A DNA stretch of 35,812 bases from a virus. Shown here piece by piece: positions 12,698 through 21,367 of the stretch (within the stretch, counting starts at the first letter, position 1; each line of letters starts with the position of its first letter). The stretch covers positions 1-35,812 of IMG/VR virus record IMGVR_UViG_3300034152_000396; one strand, 5' to 3'. Under the pieces are notes generated by a model that ran no database searches, was not told the origin of the DNA, and saw nothing but the letters and a program-made list of their open reading frames with translations. A program made the translations under genes and the position numbers.

Positions 12698-13303
12698 CTA
12701 CGGATCGAACGGGAACGTTTGATCGACGCGGCCCGCGATCACCACGAGATCCTTATAGACCACGGTAACATCATACTGCGAGTAGGTGTGGAAGCCTGCG
12801 TAATTGGCGAGCACGAACACGTGCGCCCACGCACAGAAGTAGTCGGCCTCCGTCGTCGCATTCATCAACGGGAACTTGGCGAGCACCGGGGAACCGTCGA
12901 GCCATCCGCTGCCCGGCGTCTGCTGAAGCTGCGGTGTCACCGTCAGCGTCCCCTGTCCAGTCGGTGGGGCGGGAGTCCACGCAGCGTTGACGATTGCGAG
13001 CCGCGTCCAGCTCGGGATATGGAGCGTGGGCACGGTAAAATTCATCGTGATTGCGTTCGTGACGAGCGTTGTCTCCGTCGTGCGTGTGAACTTGAGTCGA
13101 AACTCCGAGGTCCCTCCCCAGGTCACCGAGCCGGCGTTCGTGTAGTATCCCGCGGAGACGCCGATCGAGGAGGCAATGATGCGGTGCCGCAGCAGTTCGC
13201 GGTTGAAGTCCGCATTTCCTTGCTGCGCGTCGAGCTTCTGCTCCGTCATCACTTCCTGATCTGCCCAGGGATCCAGCGGAATCCATTCGGCAGTAACGGA
13301 CAC
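12698..13303 (-). CDS. putative tail fibre/tip protein, 201 aa
   Basis: GTG at 13301-13303 with TAGGAG upstream. The N-terminus (MTEQKLDAQQGNADFNRELLRHR) is helical and its TxxKLD..N....REL pattern resembles the start of the 354-aa neighbour, so the two may share an attachment element. The rest is beta-rich with many T, S and aromatic residues (SEFRLKFTRTTETTLV, FVLANYAGFHTYSQYDVTVVY). It is probably a virion surface protein at the tail tip. Confidence 0.65.
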   Translation of the reverse strand: MSVTAEWIPLDPWADQEVMTEQKLDAQQGNADFNRELLRHRIIASSIGVSAGYYTNAGSVTWGGTSEFRLKFTRTTETTLVTNAITMNFTVPTLHIPSWTRLAIVNAAWTPAPPTGQGTLTVTPQLQQTPGSGWLDGSPVLAKFPLMNATTEADYFCAWAHVFVLANYAGFHTYSQYDVTVVYKDLVVIAGRVDQTFPFDP

Positions 13304-13312
13304 GGCGCTCTC

Positions 13313-14902
13313 CTACAGGATTTGATCCGAAGAGTCCACGTACGAGACGTTGATCCTCGCGAAGTCTGCGAGCACGACCGGGTCGGCCCACGCGACCATC
13401 TCCACGACGTTCTCCATCGCGTCCAGTGCGACCTGCGCCACCTGTACCTTGACGAGCGACTCCGATAGTTCGGGCTCTTTGACTATCAGCAGCTCGGACA
13501 GATCGAGTGCGGCCAATTCGTAGAGCGTGCCCCGCACACGATAGCGCCTCACGTAGTCTTTGCGACGGTTGAGGGCTTGTTGTGTGACGTTCTCGATCTG
13601 CGATGGTGTCCAGCGCCACGGCGACTCCAGCTCAACCGGGAGGTCGATCGAGTCGGTGAACGGGCTCGAATCGTCGCGCACCTCATATTCCGCCGGCGTG
13701 CCGTCGAGCGAGTAATACTTGAACGTCACGCGGGTCGCGTGCATCGACTTGTCCTCTTCTCGCTCTGCGTTCAGTACCGAGACCGTCAGCAACGAGTTCG
13801 GGTTGCCAGTTATCACTGCTCCCCCGGTTCCGGCGTCGTCCGGGTGGAAGTGATAGATTCCGATGCGGCCATTGCCGAGCGGGAACAGCGTACAATTCAC
13901 GCCCTTGAGGATCCCCTCGATCATTTCCATGAACTCGGTGTCGATCTCGAACACGCCCTCGATCCGCTGCGTCGAGAATCGTCCCTCCACCGTACTCCAG
14001 GTCGAGATCGCTCCGTCATCATAGGCGAGTTGCGGCGTGCCGGAGCCGACGTCGCGAACAGTACCGATCGCGAGACTGATTAGCTGCTTCAGCACCGTGA
14101 TCGGATTGAGCTGTGCGGTCGTGTACTTCTGCGACGTATACAGGCGGAACTTGTCCCCGTTGGCGAAAGTCCCGCCCGCCCAGCCGGTGGAGGGGATCAT
14201 CACTATGTTGGTCACACCGAGCCGCTTGATATATTGGTTCGAGCCGGTGGAGAGTCCGGTCTGATTGTAGGCGGGCTCGTCAACGTGGATTATGTCGAAC
14301 GTCGTCGAGCCAGTGAAGCGGATCTCGTAGGTGAAATTGCCGAGCGAGGATTCGTTTCCACCCACGAGCGACGGCGGATAATTGTTGTTGTAGGACGAGG
14401 ACCCGGGCGCCACGCTGGCGTTCTTCACCTGCGACACCCACCCGGTAGTCGTCCACGCCATGTCGCGCGGAATCTTGCCGGTCAGCATGTCCATGATCGG
14501 ATCGCGCACACTAAGGCGCACGAGTCCATCGCTACCGACGCGCGACTTCTCGACTCTGCCGGAGGCGAACGTTGCCCATTCGTCGATGCCGACGAAACCG
14601 AGGCGCACCTCCGCCCACTTGAATAGAATCGAGGAGCCAGTCTCGAACCAGTTCGGGGAGTTCGGGTTGAACGTCAGATCATCATGGGTAAACGCGACCG
14701 TCCACTCCATCCCCTCGACAACGCCGTGCTCGCGCTCGCGCTTGCGGATCAGGGGAGAAAGACTCTTGACGTTCTCCAAGTCGGACAACACGACAAGCTG
14801 ATTGCTACCGCCGTCAGTGTCCGCACGCATGCGGATCTGTACGGTGAGAGCCTCGCCGTAGGGGTCATTTGCTTCGGCGATCCACGCAGCAGACGGCGGC
14901 AT
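13313..14902 (-). CDS. putative tail hub/baseplate-like protein, 529 aa
   Basis: ATG at 14900-14902 with TAGGAGGCG upstream. The N-terminal region has hub-like features: an acidic beta segment, then RLGFVGIDEWATFASGRVEKSR followed by GLVRLSVRDPIMDMLTG, the pattern of a beta-barrel sharing a strand with a lrDp motif. The central part is long and beta-rich, and the C-terminal third (YVRRYRVRGTLYELAALDLSELLIV) resembles the hub gp27-like second half. By position (after the fibre-like genes, before lysis) and size it fits the central tail hub or tail tip protein. Family not certain. Confidence 0.6.
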   Translation of the reverse strand: MPPSAAWIAEANDPYGEALTVQIRMRADTDGGSNQLVVLSDLENVKSLSPLIRKREREHGVVEGMEWTVAFTHDDLTFNPNSPNWFETGSSILFKWAEVRLGFVGIDEWATFASGRVEKSRVGSDGLVRLSVRDPIMDMLTGKIPRDMAWTTTGWVSQVKNASVAPGSSSYNNNYPPSLVGGNESSLGNFTYEIRFTGSTTFDIIHVDEPAYNQTGLSTGSNQYIKRLGVTNIVMIPSTGWAGGTFANGDKFRLYTSQKYTTAQLNPITVLKQLISLAIGTVRDVGSGTPQLAYDDGAISTWSTVEGRFSTQRIEGVFEIDTEFMEMIEGILKGVNCTLFPLGNGRIGIYHFHPDDAGTGGAVITGNPNSLLTVSVLNAEREEDKSMHATRVTFKYYSLDGTPAEYEVRDDSSPFTDSIDLPVELESPWRWTPSQIENVTQQALNRRKDYVRRYRVRGTLYELAALDLSELLIVKEPELSESLVKVQVAQVALDAMENVVEMVAWADPVVLADFARINVSYVDSSDQIL

Positions 14903-14911
14903 CGGCGCCTC

Positions 14912-15238
14912 CTATGGTGCCGGCCAGGTCACCTTTTTACCCGGTAGCTTCGTCCTCTGCGTGGCACTGAGGTGATCCGTCTGGCTATACGACTGGATCT
15001 CGGATACCATCGCGGCCTCGATCAGGGTGGTCGCGCTGCCCGTGTTCCACTCCGCGATGATACCCGTATGATCGGACTCGTGGGCTTCCAGCCAGACCTG
15101 GACCGAGCCGTCTTCGTGCAGATCGACGAGAAACTCGATTGTATTCGTGTTCTCGGGCGTTCCCATTCCCTGATACCACTCCGGGCCCGTGGAGTGCGGC
15201 GGCACCATCTTCCGGCGTACGTTCAGCACTTCCGCCAT
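14912..15238 (-). CDS. hypothetical tail-region protein, 108 aa
   Basis: ATG at 15236-15238 with GTAGGAGGAAAC upstream. The N-terminus is basic (NVRRKMVPPHSTGP); residues about 30-65 are beta-like (NTNTIEFLVDLHEDGSVQVWLEAHES); the rest is Ser/Thr-rich and ends KVTWPAP. It lies inside the tail gene run, so it is probably a virion component or chaperone for tail tip assembly. No match recognised. Confidence 0.7.
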   Translation of the reverse strand: MAEVLNVRRKMVPPHSTGPEWYQGMGTPENTNTIEFLVDLHEDGSVQVWLEAHESDHTGIIAEWNTGSATTLIEAAMVSEIQSYSQTDHLSATQRTKLPGKKVTWPAP

Positions 15239-15250
15239 AGTCGTTTCCTC

Positions 15251-16267
15251 CTACAGGCTGATCAGCCAATTCGAGAACGAGTTGCGCCAGTCGAGATCAT
15301 CGGGCGAAGTGTCCGCGAATCCGCACCGGGTATTGTTGGATCCCGACGTCGTCCACGAGAGGGCGGACGTCTGCTCGACCGAGGTAAACGTCAGCGCAAC
15401 CGTCGCGCGGCCGAGCAGCGCGTACGTGTATTGACTCGGTGGAGAACCGGACCCCGGGATTTTCAGGCCGTTCTGGCAATAGAACTGATTCAGCACGGAG
15501 GTTTTCGGTTCCGTCACGTCGCCGTAGATATCCCACAGACGCCGGATATATCCGTCATCGTGCCCGCCGGCATACGTGAGTCCGATCACTTGTGTGTCGA
15601 ACACGTTGCACTGCCACCACCCGCGAATCCGGACTCCGCAGAGCCACTTATTATGTTCACCCCACGGCTGCATGCGGAGGCAACAGCCCTGAATGGTGCA
15701 GGTGTTCGCCTGCGCGCCATAGTTCCCCGCCCCGGCCTGATCGGCAAGCCAGAGCGCGTACGGTTCCGTGATCTCAGTTGCGTTGTTCGTGCTGTAGCGA
15801 TTGTCGATCTGCAGGCCGAACAGCCCCAGCCGGATGTATTCCGAGTTCTGTGGCTCGGCCAGGATCACGGGCTCGGCGTTTCCGTTGCCGCGGATCTTCA
15901 CGGACGCGGGTAGGAAGAACGCACGCGACGTCATCGCCGCATTGACAAGGGATACGGGCTTTTTGACTGTTACCTTCTCGTTGTAGGTACCCGGTGCGAT
16001 GAGGATCGCGTATCCGAAATTGCCCCAGTCCTTCGCCTCCGCCTCGTCTACGGCTCCCTGGATCGTGTCAAAGTGCCGGCGCTCGTTCCCGGTGGGAAGC
16101 CCCTGCGTGAACAGGTTCGCCTGGGTGAATGTCGAGGCGACGTAATACGTGTAGTGACTCGCCAGGATATGGTCGATACAGTCGCGGTTGACGTTGATTT
16201 CCGTTGCCCAGTCGGTGTCCCCCTGCGCCGGCTTGGCGAGGTGGAGGTGGTCGGTATAGGTGCTCAC
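15251..16267 (-). CDS. tail fibre/tailspike-like protein with right-handed beta-helix, 338 aa
   Basis: GTG at 16265-16267 with GGAGGTG upstream. Residues 1-32 (HLHLAKPAQGDTDWATEINVN) match the common N-terminal attachment motif of phage fibre proteins. Residues about 65-110 (FDTIQGAVDEAEA.., ILIAPGTYNEKVTVKKPVSLV) have the pectin-esterase/pectate-lyase type opening of a beta-helix: TIQ-A-V-A, PGTYNEKVTV, KPVSLV. The remainder has beta-helix-like rungs with N and G turns (IRGNGNAEPVILAE, CTIQGCCLRM). It is likely the host-receptor or polysaccharide-binding spike. I see no catalytic residues that prove enzyme activity. Confidence 0.75.
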   Translation of the reverse strand: MSTYTDHLHLAKPAQGDTDWATEINVNRDCIDHILASHYTYYVASTFTQANLFTQGLPTGNERRHFDTIQGAVDEAEAKDWGNFGYAILIAPGTYNEKVTVKKPVSLVNAAMTSRAFFLPASVKIRGNGNAEPVILAEPQNSEYIRLGLFGLQIDNRYSTNNATEITEPYALWLADQAGAGNYGAQANTCTIQGCCLRMQPWGEHNKWLCGVRIRGWWQCNVFDTQVIGLTYAGGHDDGYIRRLWDIYGDVTEPKTSVLNQFYCQNGLKIPGSGSPPSQYTYALLGRATVALTFTSVEQTSALSWTTSGSNNTRCGFADTSPDDLDWRNSFSNWLISL

Positions 16268-16270
16268 GAG

Positions 16271-16708
16271 TTACACCTCCTCAATTGTGAACTCCACCGC
16301 GTACCGCGTTCCCCGCTGCGGGACCGGGTGGAACTCCTTTTGGATCCAATGGACCGTGTAGTACGTCTCCTCGGCGTAAGCGTCCGGCATAAACTTGAAC
16401 CGGCGCGCATCCCAAAACTGCACGAGCGAGTCCACGTCTGAGTCCCCGAGATCGCCGAAGTGAAACACCCACAGGCGCTTGCTTGCGAACTTGCGGGCCC
16501 CGAGCAGGATTCCCGCACGGCGATGCTCCACCTCGCCGACGATGCGGTGATCGTCGCGTGTGGGATCGTCGCCGGGGATCTCGTTGTCCGGCAGGACGTA
16601 CTTGTATCCGGTATCTGAGCCCCCATAGTCCTCCTGACCGTATGGGCTCGTCCCGTACTCGCCCTCCTCCGTTGCAGACGGCGGAAAGAGCTTGAACGCC
16701 GACGGCAT
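16271..16708 (-). CDS. putative distal tail protein, 145 aa
   Basis: ATG at 16706-16708 with GGAGGGAGCA upstream; four bases separate it from the next gene. The chain has an acidic, Gly/Tyr-rich first third (EEGEYGTSPYGQEDYGG), then a beta-rich core (HRRAGILLGARKFASKRLWVFHFGDL) with an aromatic-rich end (RFKFMPDAYAEETYYTVHWI, RYAVEFTIEEV). Small beta-rich proteins immediately after the tape measure are typically distal tail proteins that join tube to tip. I place it there by position and size. Confidence 0.6.
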   Translation of the reverse strand: MPSAFKLFPPSATEEGEYGTSPYGQEDYGGSDTGYKYVLPDNEIPGDDPTRDDHRIVGEVEHRRAGILLGARKFASKRLWVFHFGDLGDSDVDSLVQFWDARRFKFMPDAYAEETYYTVHWIQKEFHPVPQRGTRYAVEFTIEEV

Positions 16709-16717
16709 TGCTCCCTC

Positions 16718-19339
16718 CTACTGCTGGCGGTACCGCTTCTTCACGACGCGCTCGATCACGTCGTGGAGCTTGGTAGCAAAGCGCGTCCAGGAATCCTCAT
16801 CCTCGACCACGAGGAGCGAGCCCTCTCCTACTTTCACCTCCACGTTGATCGTCGTCCCGCCCATCCCGGCGCCGGCGAGAGCGGACATATCCGGGATCGC
16901 ACCTGTTCGTATTCCTTCCAGAAGCGGCCCGAATCGCCGCGCGGGTTCCCTGGGGACAACGAACTCGTCCGGCGTAAACATTCCCAGCACTGAGTCCCGA
17001 GAGCCTTCTCCGGGAATCCACCCACCGCGCGCGAACTTGGGGAGAGCCTTCATAAACGCGAGCATCGTTGCGATCATGCCGATTGCCATCACGATGCCGA
17101 CGAACGGGATCCCAGCGTGCGCTTGGAATGTCTTCCCGGCCGCGGCCTGTACGCTCGCGGTCGTGGCCGTGGCCGCGCTTTGCCGCTCGGCTGCGTCGAG
17201 TGCGAGCCGCGTGGACGTGCCCTCCATCTTGGCCTGCGTTTGCATCGCCTCGCCGGTCTTTACGGTCTTCCATTTCACAGCCTCGCCCCACACGACGGAG
17301 CGCACCATGTCGCCGACGACTTTGAACGAGGCCCGCCGCATCTCGTCCCAGATCAGTTCGCGCCGCTGCTTTCCCGTCATGTCCTTTTCGAGCAGCGACT
17401 CCCACCCGCGGTCCCATGTTCCCTTCATTCCCCGCGTGAACTCGTCCGCCACCACGAGGGCCTCGTCCAGCTCGGCAGCGAGCGGGACGGCGATATCCGG
17501 GATTTTCACCTCCGGGATCTCGATCTCCGGGATCGTCACCTCGGGGACTACGATCTCGATTCCGTCTTCGGCCTCACGGGCCGCGAGCTGCTCGGCGCGC
17601 TTGGCCTTGAGATCCCGGATCGCCTTGTCCTGCGCCGCCACCATCCGATCGAGCCCGCCCTCGAATCGCTCGACGACGCCTTCCCACTCGGCCCCGACGT
17701 CCACGAAGCCGGCAAGCATTTCGGCCGTGCCCGCGGTGAACTCCTCGACGACGCCGCCCAGCGCCTCACGGAGTGAAGTTCGCGAGAAGATCGCGCGCCA
17801 TCCAGCGGCGACCATACGCGCGGCGGAGTCGAAAAACTTGTCCACGATCAGAATCGCAGCGCCGAACGACTCGGCAACGGTGCGCACGAGCAGCACGAAG
17901 CCCTCGCCGGCAAAGCGTCCCACCGCGACTATCGTTCGGCCGATTCCCTGGAGTGTTATCACCACCTTCTCGGCGTGGTAGCGAATGTCCTCCCACACGT
18001 TCTTCCACGAGCCGGCTTTCGCATGCGCGACTCCGAGAAGCGCCGCCAGGACACCGATCGCGACCGCCCACCGATTCACCGAAGACGCCATAAAGAGCGA
18101 CCATGAGGACGCGACTTTCGTTGCGGTTGCGACCGCGTAGAGCACGCCCGCGAAGTACAGTCCTCCCTCGGCAGCTCCTCGGATTACGGTTGCGTGTTCT
18201 TTCACGAACTCCGCGCCGGCGACGGCCCAGGCGCCCACCTTTGCCAGCGAGTCCGCAACACTCGCAAAGATCCCCGCCACCCTCGGCCCCTGAGCGGCAA
18301 CGACGCCGGCGGCCTTGTCGAATCCCTCCCGGAGCTGAGTGTCCACCGCTCGAAACGCCGAGATCGCCACCTCCTCCAGTGCCGAGCGCAGACGGAAGAA
18401 CGCACCGCGCACGGTGTTCTGCTGGATCTCGTAGGCTTCCCATGCGGCCTGAGTGCCCGTGATGTTGGCCTGCAGCTCTCGCAGCGAGCCGGAGCCGGCC
18501 TTGATGAGTGCTCCAAACGCCGGGCCGGCACGCTTGCCCATTAGTCCCATGATCTCCGCCGCAGGGATCCCGCGCTCCCTCACTTCGTCAAGAACGCCAG
18601 CGAGGCCCTTCGTTTCAATGATGCCCTTGGGCAAGATATGAGCGTACTTGTCCGCGTTGGCCGTCAGCTCCAGTATGATCCCGCGCAGTGCAGTGCCGGC
18701 CTCTGCCCCGAGTATGCCGGCCTTGGAAAAGATCCCCAGCGCGGCGACAGCCTCCTCGAACTTGATATTGAACTGTCCGGACGTGCCGGCGGCCTTCTTC
18801 AGCGCCTCGTCGAGGCGCTCGAATGAAAGAAGCCCGAGCTGCGTGGAGCGCACGAGCGTGTTCGCCACCTGCGCGGCGTTCACGCCCTGATCGGAAAAGG
18901 TTGCCATCGTGATCGCGGTGAGTTCGGCAGCCGACGCCATATCGGACAGGGTCGCGCCGGCGAACTTCAGCACGGCCTCCGAGGAGCCAATAATCTCGTT
19001 TACGTCCATCCCCGCCAGCGCGAGGTTGAACATTGCGTCGGAGGCTTGTGTTGCGGAGAACGCAGTCGTCGCACCGAGGGTCCGCGCCTGTTTCTCGATC
19101 GCGCCGAGCTGCCCGCGCGCCTGCACGGATACCGAGGCAATGTTCGCGAGAGACTGCTCGAACCTGGAGCCGATCACAGCAGCCGCACCCGCCGCGCCGG
19201 CCGCGGCCAGTGCTACGCCGCGCATAGAGCGATTGGCCTGGCTCCGGAAGCCGGAGAGATCACGGTTCGCGCGTGCGAGTCCCTTGCGCCAGCGTGAACC
19301 GTCGAGTGTGAGCATTGCTCGAATAGTACGGTCGGCCAT
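16718..19339 (-). CDS. tail tape measure protein, 873 aa
   Basis: Sets tail length and is ejected with the DNA. The first 240 residues hold the TP901-type tape measure domain: ALAAAGAAGAAAVIGSRFEQ, LGATTAFSATQASDAMFNLA and TALRGIILEL. The middle has two hydrophobic stretches (LYFAGVLYAVATATKVASS, WAVAIGVLAALLGVAHA) and the C-terminal part another (GIPFVGIVMAIGMIATMLAF), typical of tape measure proteins that insert into the inner membrane. Residues about 593-617 carry a striking pentad repeat of PE(V/I)xI. An 873-residue tape measure predicts a siphovirus tail about 130 nm long by the usual ~0.15 nm per residue rule. Start ATG at 19337-19339 directly follows the chaperone stop. Confidence 0.9.
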   Translation of the reverse strand: MADRTIRAMLTLDGSRWRKGLARANRDLSGFRSQANRSMRGVALAAAGAAGAAAVIGSRFEQSLANIASVSVQARGQLGAIEKQARTLGATTAFSATQASDAMFNLALAGMDVNEIIGSSEAVLKFAGATLSDMASAAELTAITMATFSDQGVNAAQVANTLVRSTQLGLLSFERLDEALKKAAGTSGQFNIKFEEAVAALGIFSKAGILGAEAGTALRGIILELTANADKYAHILPKGIIETKGLAGVLDEVRERGIPAAEIMGLMGKRAGPAFGALIKAGSGSLRELQANITGTQAAWEAYEIQQNTVRGAFFRLRSALEEVAISAFRAVDTQLREGFDKAAGVVAAQGPRVAGIFASVADSLAKVGAWAVAGAEFVKEHATVIRGAAEGGLYFAGVLYAVATATKVASSWSLFMASSVNRWAVAIGVLAALLGVAHAKAGSWKNVWEDIRYHAEKVVITLQGIGRTIVAVGRFAGEGFVLLVRTVAESFGAAILIVDKFFDSAARMVAAGWRAIFSRTSLREALGGVVEEFTAGTAEMLAGFVDVGAEWEGVVERFEGGLDRMVAAQDKAIRDLKAKRAEQLAAREAEDGIEIVVPEVTIPEIEIPEVKIPDIAVPLAAELDEALVVADEFTRGMKGTWDRGWESLLEKDMTGKQRRELIWDEMRRASFKVVGDMVRSVVWGEAVKWKTVKTGEAMQTQAKMEGTSTRLALDAAERQSAATATTASVQAAAGKTFQAHAGIPFVGIVMAIGMIATMLAFMKALPKFARGGWIPGEGSRDSVLGMFTPDEFVVPREPARRFGPLLEGIRTGAIPDMSALAGAGMGGTTINVEVKVGEGSLLVVEDEDSWTRFATKLHDVIERVVKKRYRQQ

Positions 19340-19675
19340 CTATGGCAAAAGCCTCCGGAATCCTCTGCGCAGTTTCGCCTTGAGCGTCTCTTTGCGTTCC
19401 TGGGCTTTGCGGTGCTCTTCGTGCGCGGCGCTCGTCTGCTCCGCGATCACGTCGAGAATCCGCATCACCGTCTCGTCCTGATCCTCCAGTCCGCCGACGT
19501 CTGGCAGCGCGTGATAGAGGACCGCGCGCCGCGCGAGCCGCAGGTAATACGCGATCTCGGCCGTGATCCGCGGCTGCACTCCGCGCTCGACAGGACAGCG
19601 CCGGCAGAATCGGTCGGGCTCGCCGCAGGACGAACAGTCCCGAACGACCCCGCCGGCGAGCTGGACGTCCGCCAC
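19340..19675 (-). CDS. tail assembly chaperone second frame (gpT-like), 111 aa alone
   Basis: This frame is normally reached by -1 frameshifting from the upstream chaperone gene at GGGGGAA (19696-19702), just before that gene's TAG, giving a fusion product of about 259 residues; a GTG at 19675 could start it separately. It has two cysteine pairs near the start (DCSSCGEPDRFCRRCPVE), a likely zinc site, then helical segments (TAEIAYYLRLARRAVLYHAL and a long basic helix AHEEHRKAQERKETLKAKLRR). In lambda the G-T product links the tape measure to the tail tube during assembly. Location directly upstream of the tape measure supports this. Confidence 0.75.
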   Translation of the reverse strand: MADVQLAGGVVRDCSSCGEPDRFCRRCPVERGVQPRITAEIAYYLRLARRAVLYHALPDVGGLEDQDETVMRILDVIAEQTSAAHEEHRKAQERKETLKAKLRRGFRRLLP

Positions 19676-19692
19676 GTAGCGCGCGGCCCGCT

Positions 19693-20118
19693 CTATTCCC
19701 CCAGCAGCTCCTCCTCGCTCTCACGTCCTTTGATCGTGAGGTAGAGGTCGTCTGTCACCGCGCTCGGGAGCAGATCGTACACGGGGCCGGTGATCTTCTC
19801 CGCCGGCGTGCCGTCTGGATTCTCCACGTTCTCGATGGAGACGACGGCGCGCAGACACGTCTCGCGCATGATATCGCCGTAGAGCTGGGATTCCCGTCCC
19901 TTGCGATCTCGCCGCGTCGTTGCATTCCCGAGCGCGCGCTGATCGCGACCCTTGAGGTTGCGGTACCAGAAGCCGAGCCACTCCGCGCCGCTCTTCTCGG
20001 GCCGCGGCGCCTCGGGATCTGTCACCTTTCCCACGAGCTTCTCCGTCGTGCTGTCCACGAGATAGGCGACGTATCCGCAGTCCTCCCTCGCCGTCGAGGG
20101 TTCGTGCAATCTGAACAT
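19693..20118 (-). CDS. tail assembly chaperone first frame (gpG-like), 141 aa
   Basis: ATG at 20116-20118. It directly follows the major tail protein and precedes the tape measure, the standard place for chaperones that coat the tape measure. Features: ECGYVAYLVDSTTEKLVGK..-like N-terminus (GYVAYLVDSTTEKLVGK), a basic middle with EWLGFWYRNLKGRDQRALG, and an acidic C-terminus ESEEELLGE. The slippery GGGGGAA that shifts into the next frame lies at its end, so some ribosomes should make the longer product. Family assignment is by position rather than by a strong motif. Confidence 0.75.
   Translation of the reverse strand: MFRLHEPSTAREDCGYVAYLVDSTTEKLVGKVTDPEAPRPEKSGAEWLGFWYRNLKGRDQRALGNATTRRDRKGRESQLYGDIMRETCLRAVVSIENVENPDGTPAEKITGPVYDLLPSAVTDDLYLTIKGRESEEELLGE
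19696..19702 (-). other. probable programmed -1 frameshift site (GGGGGAA)
   Basis: On the minus strand, codons CTG-GGG-GAA-TAG end the first chaperone frame; slipping back one base at GGGGGAA gives GGG-GGA-ATA and an open frame through to 19340. The heptamer allows P-site GGG re-pairing, with a middle mismatch in the A site. The tail chaperone frameshift is conserved across long-tailed phages. Confidence 0.6.
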
Positions 20119-20142
20119 GCTTCCCGCCTTTCCTCTGTCGGT

Positions 20143-21141
20143 CTACGTGTAGGCGGCCGAGGATCCGTCCTTGACCACCACCGTGATGAGGGGATTACTC
20201 CCCTTGAACGCCTTGCACATGAGCGTCGCCATAATCGACTCGGCCCCCGTGCCGACGGACTGGGCGAACGAACCGACCACGTGCGCCTGCGGGATCGTGA
20301 TCTGCACGTAATTTGCTCCCATGATGTATTTGATGTCGATTCCCACAGTCTTCCCGTTCTCCCAGGCGTCGTACGAGTCCTTGGATCCCGAATCGTCGAT
20401 AAACTCCCGGGTGATCTCGAACGTCAGCTCCCGTCCGCCCTCGTTGATGCCGTCGGGCTGTGAGTCGCCGACGTCGATTCCGGAATACACCTGCTCGCGG
20501 CTGTACTCCATCTTCCAGGACTGCACGGCATCGTCCTGCGCGAGCCCGCCCCCGTCATACTCGATCTTGAAGAACGCCGAGCCGTCCTGCAGGTGCGCCC
20601 AGCCCGGGGGCTCGTCATCATCGCCCACGGAGATCGAGGGAGAAGACAGACTCGCCGACGGCGTCGCGAGATTGCAGAACAGCCCGCCGGCGTTGATCTT
20701 GGCGTAATCCCTCATGGGTTGATCGAACGTGAACGAGCCGACACGGCAGCCAACGCACTCTTGAGTGTGATCTGTGCCGCCCGTGCCGATCTGCACGTCC
20801 CGATCCACCTTCAGGTTGGCGTACTGCGAGTTCGTCGCCGGCGTGAGCGTGTGCGTCGCAGGACCGGCTGCCCAGGTGTCCGTGCCGAGCAGCAGATAGA
20901 AGAGATACCCGATATCGAACGCGCTCCCCTGCATGCCGTCGATCACCCAGTTATAGTCCGTTCCGCACCGGGTGATATGCAGGATATCCGCCTGCTGCGA
21001 GGTGGTGCGCTCGTACGTGACCGGCGCGCCGGGAGTGTCCACGTCGTCAGCGATCGGGTAGACCTGGGGGCTTGCAGTGCTGCTCGCATCCGCTGTGCGA
21101 GCGAGCCCGGCAATCCCTTTCCACTTGGGAGTCCCGGCCAT
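20143..21141 (-). CDS. major tail (tube) protein, 332 aa
   Basis: ATG at 21139-21141. The protein is beta-rich throughout and matches the phage tube fold: GAPVTYERTTSQQADILHI, GYLFYLLLGTDTW, HTLTPATNSQYANLKVDRD, GSFTFDQPMRDYAKINAGG, and the C-terminal AHVVGSFAQSVGTG, ATLMCKAFKG and ITVVVKDG. It lies between the tail terminator genes and the chaperones. The length is larger than minimal tube proteins, so it probably carries an inserted surface domain around residues 150-240. Hexamer rings of it would form the tail tube. Confidence 0.85.
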   Translation of the reverse strand: MAGTPKWKGIAGLARTADASSTASPQVYPIADDVDTPGAPVTYERTTSQQADILHITRCGTDYNWVIDGMQGSAFDIGYLFYLLLGTDTWAAGPATHTLTPATNSQYANLKVDRDVQIGTGGTDHTQECVGCRVGSFTFDQPMRDYAKINAGGLFCNLATPSASLSSPSISVGDDDEPPGWAHLQDGSAFFKIEYDGGGLAQDDAVQSWKMEYSREQVYSGIDVGDSQPDGINEGGRELTFEITREFIDDSGSKDSYDAWENGKTVGIDIKYIMGANYVQITIPQAHVVGSFAQSVGTGAESIMATLMCKAFKGSNPLITVVVKDGSSAAYT

Positions 21142-21144
21142 TTC

Positions 21145-21351
21145 CTAGCCCTCCTCCTCGGGCTCGGTTGCCCGGGGCTGCTCTATTGGCCCGCCGTCCG
21201 TCGTTTCTACCGTCGCCCAGCCTTTCACAACGTAGGTCCGCACCTCGTCCTCGCTCATGCCCAGGTCTGCCGGGTCGTACTCGTGATCGGGGACGAGGGA
21301 GACGTCTCCGCGCACCACCGGGCGGATCATATGGATTCGCTTAGGCAGCAT
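21145..21351 (-). CDS. small tail-region protein, 68 aa
   Basis: ATG at 21349-21351 with GAGGGGACG upstream. The first 40 residues look folded (HMIRPVVRGDVSLVPDHEY, DLGMSEDEVRTYVVKGWATV); the C-terminal 20 are acidic and disordered. It sits between the tail terminator and the major tail protein. Small proteins in that slot are often chaperones or minor tail components. Not recognised as a known family. Confidence 0.7.
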   Translation of the reverse strand: MLPKRIHMIRPVVRGDVSLVPDHEYDPADLGMSEDEVRTYVVKGWATVETTDGGPIEQPRATEPEEEG

Positions 21352-21367
21352 TTCGTCCCCTCACTCG

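Noticed and set aside
12191-13468. 425-codon plus-strand open frame
   Set aside because: It spans the antisense of two tail genes that have strong ribosome sites and protein-like composition. Shadow frame.
16692-17981. 429-codon plus-strand open frame rich in serine and threonine
   Set aside because: Antisense of the tape measure protein; serine bias comes from reverse-complement codons.
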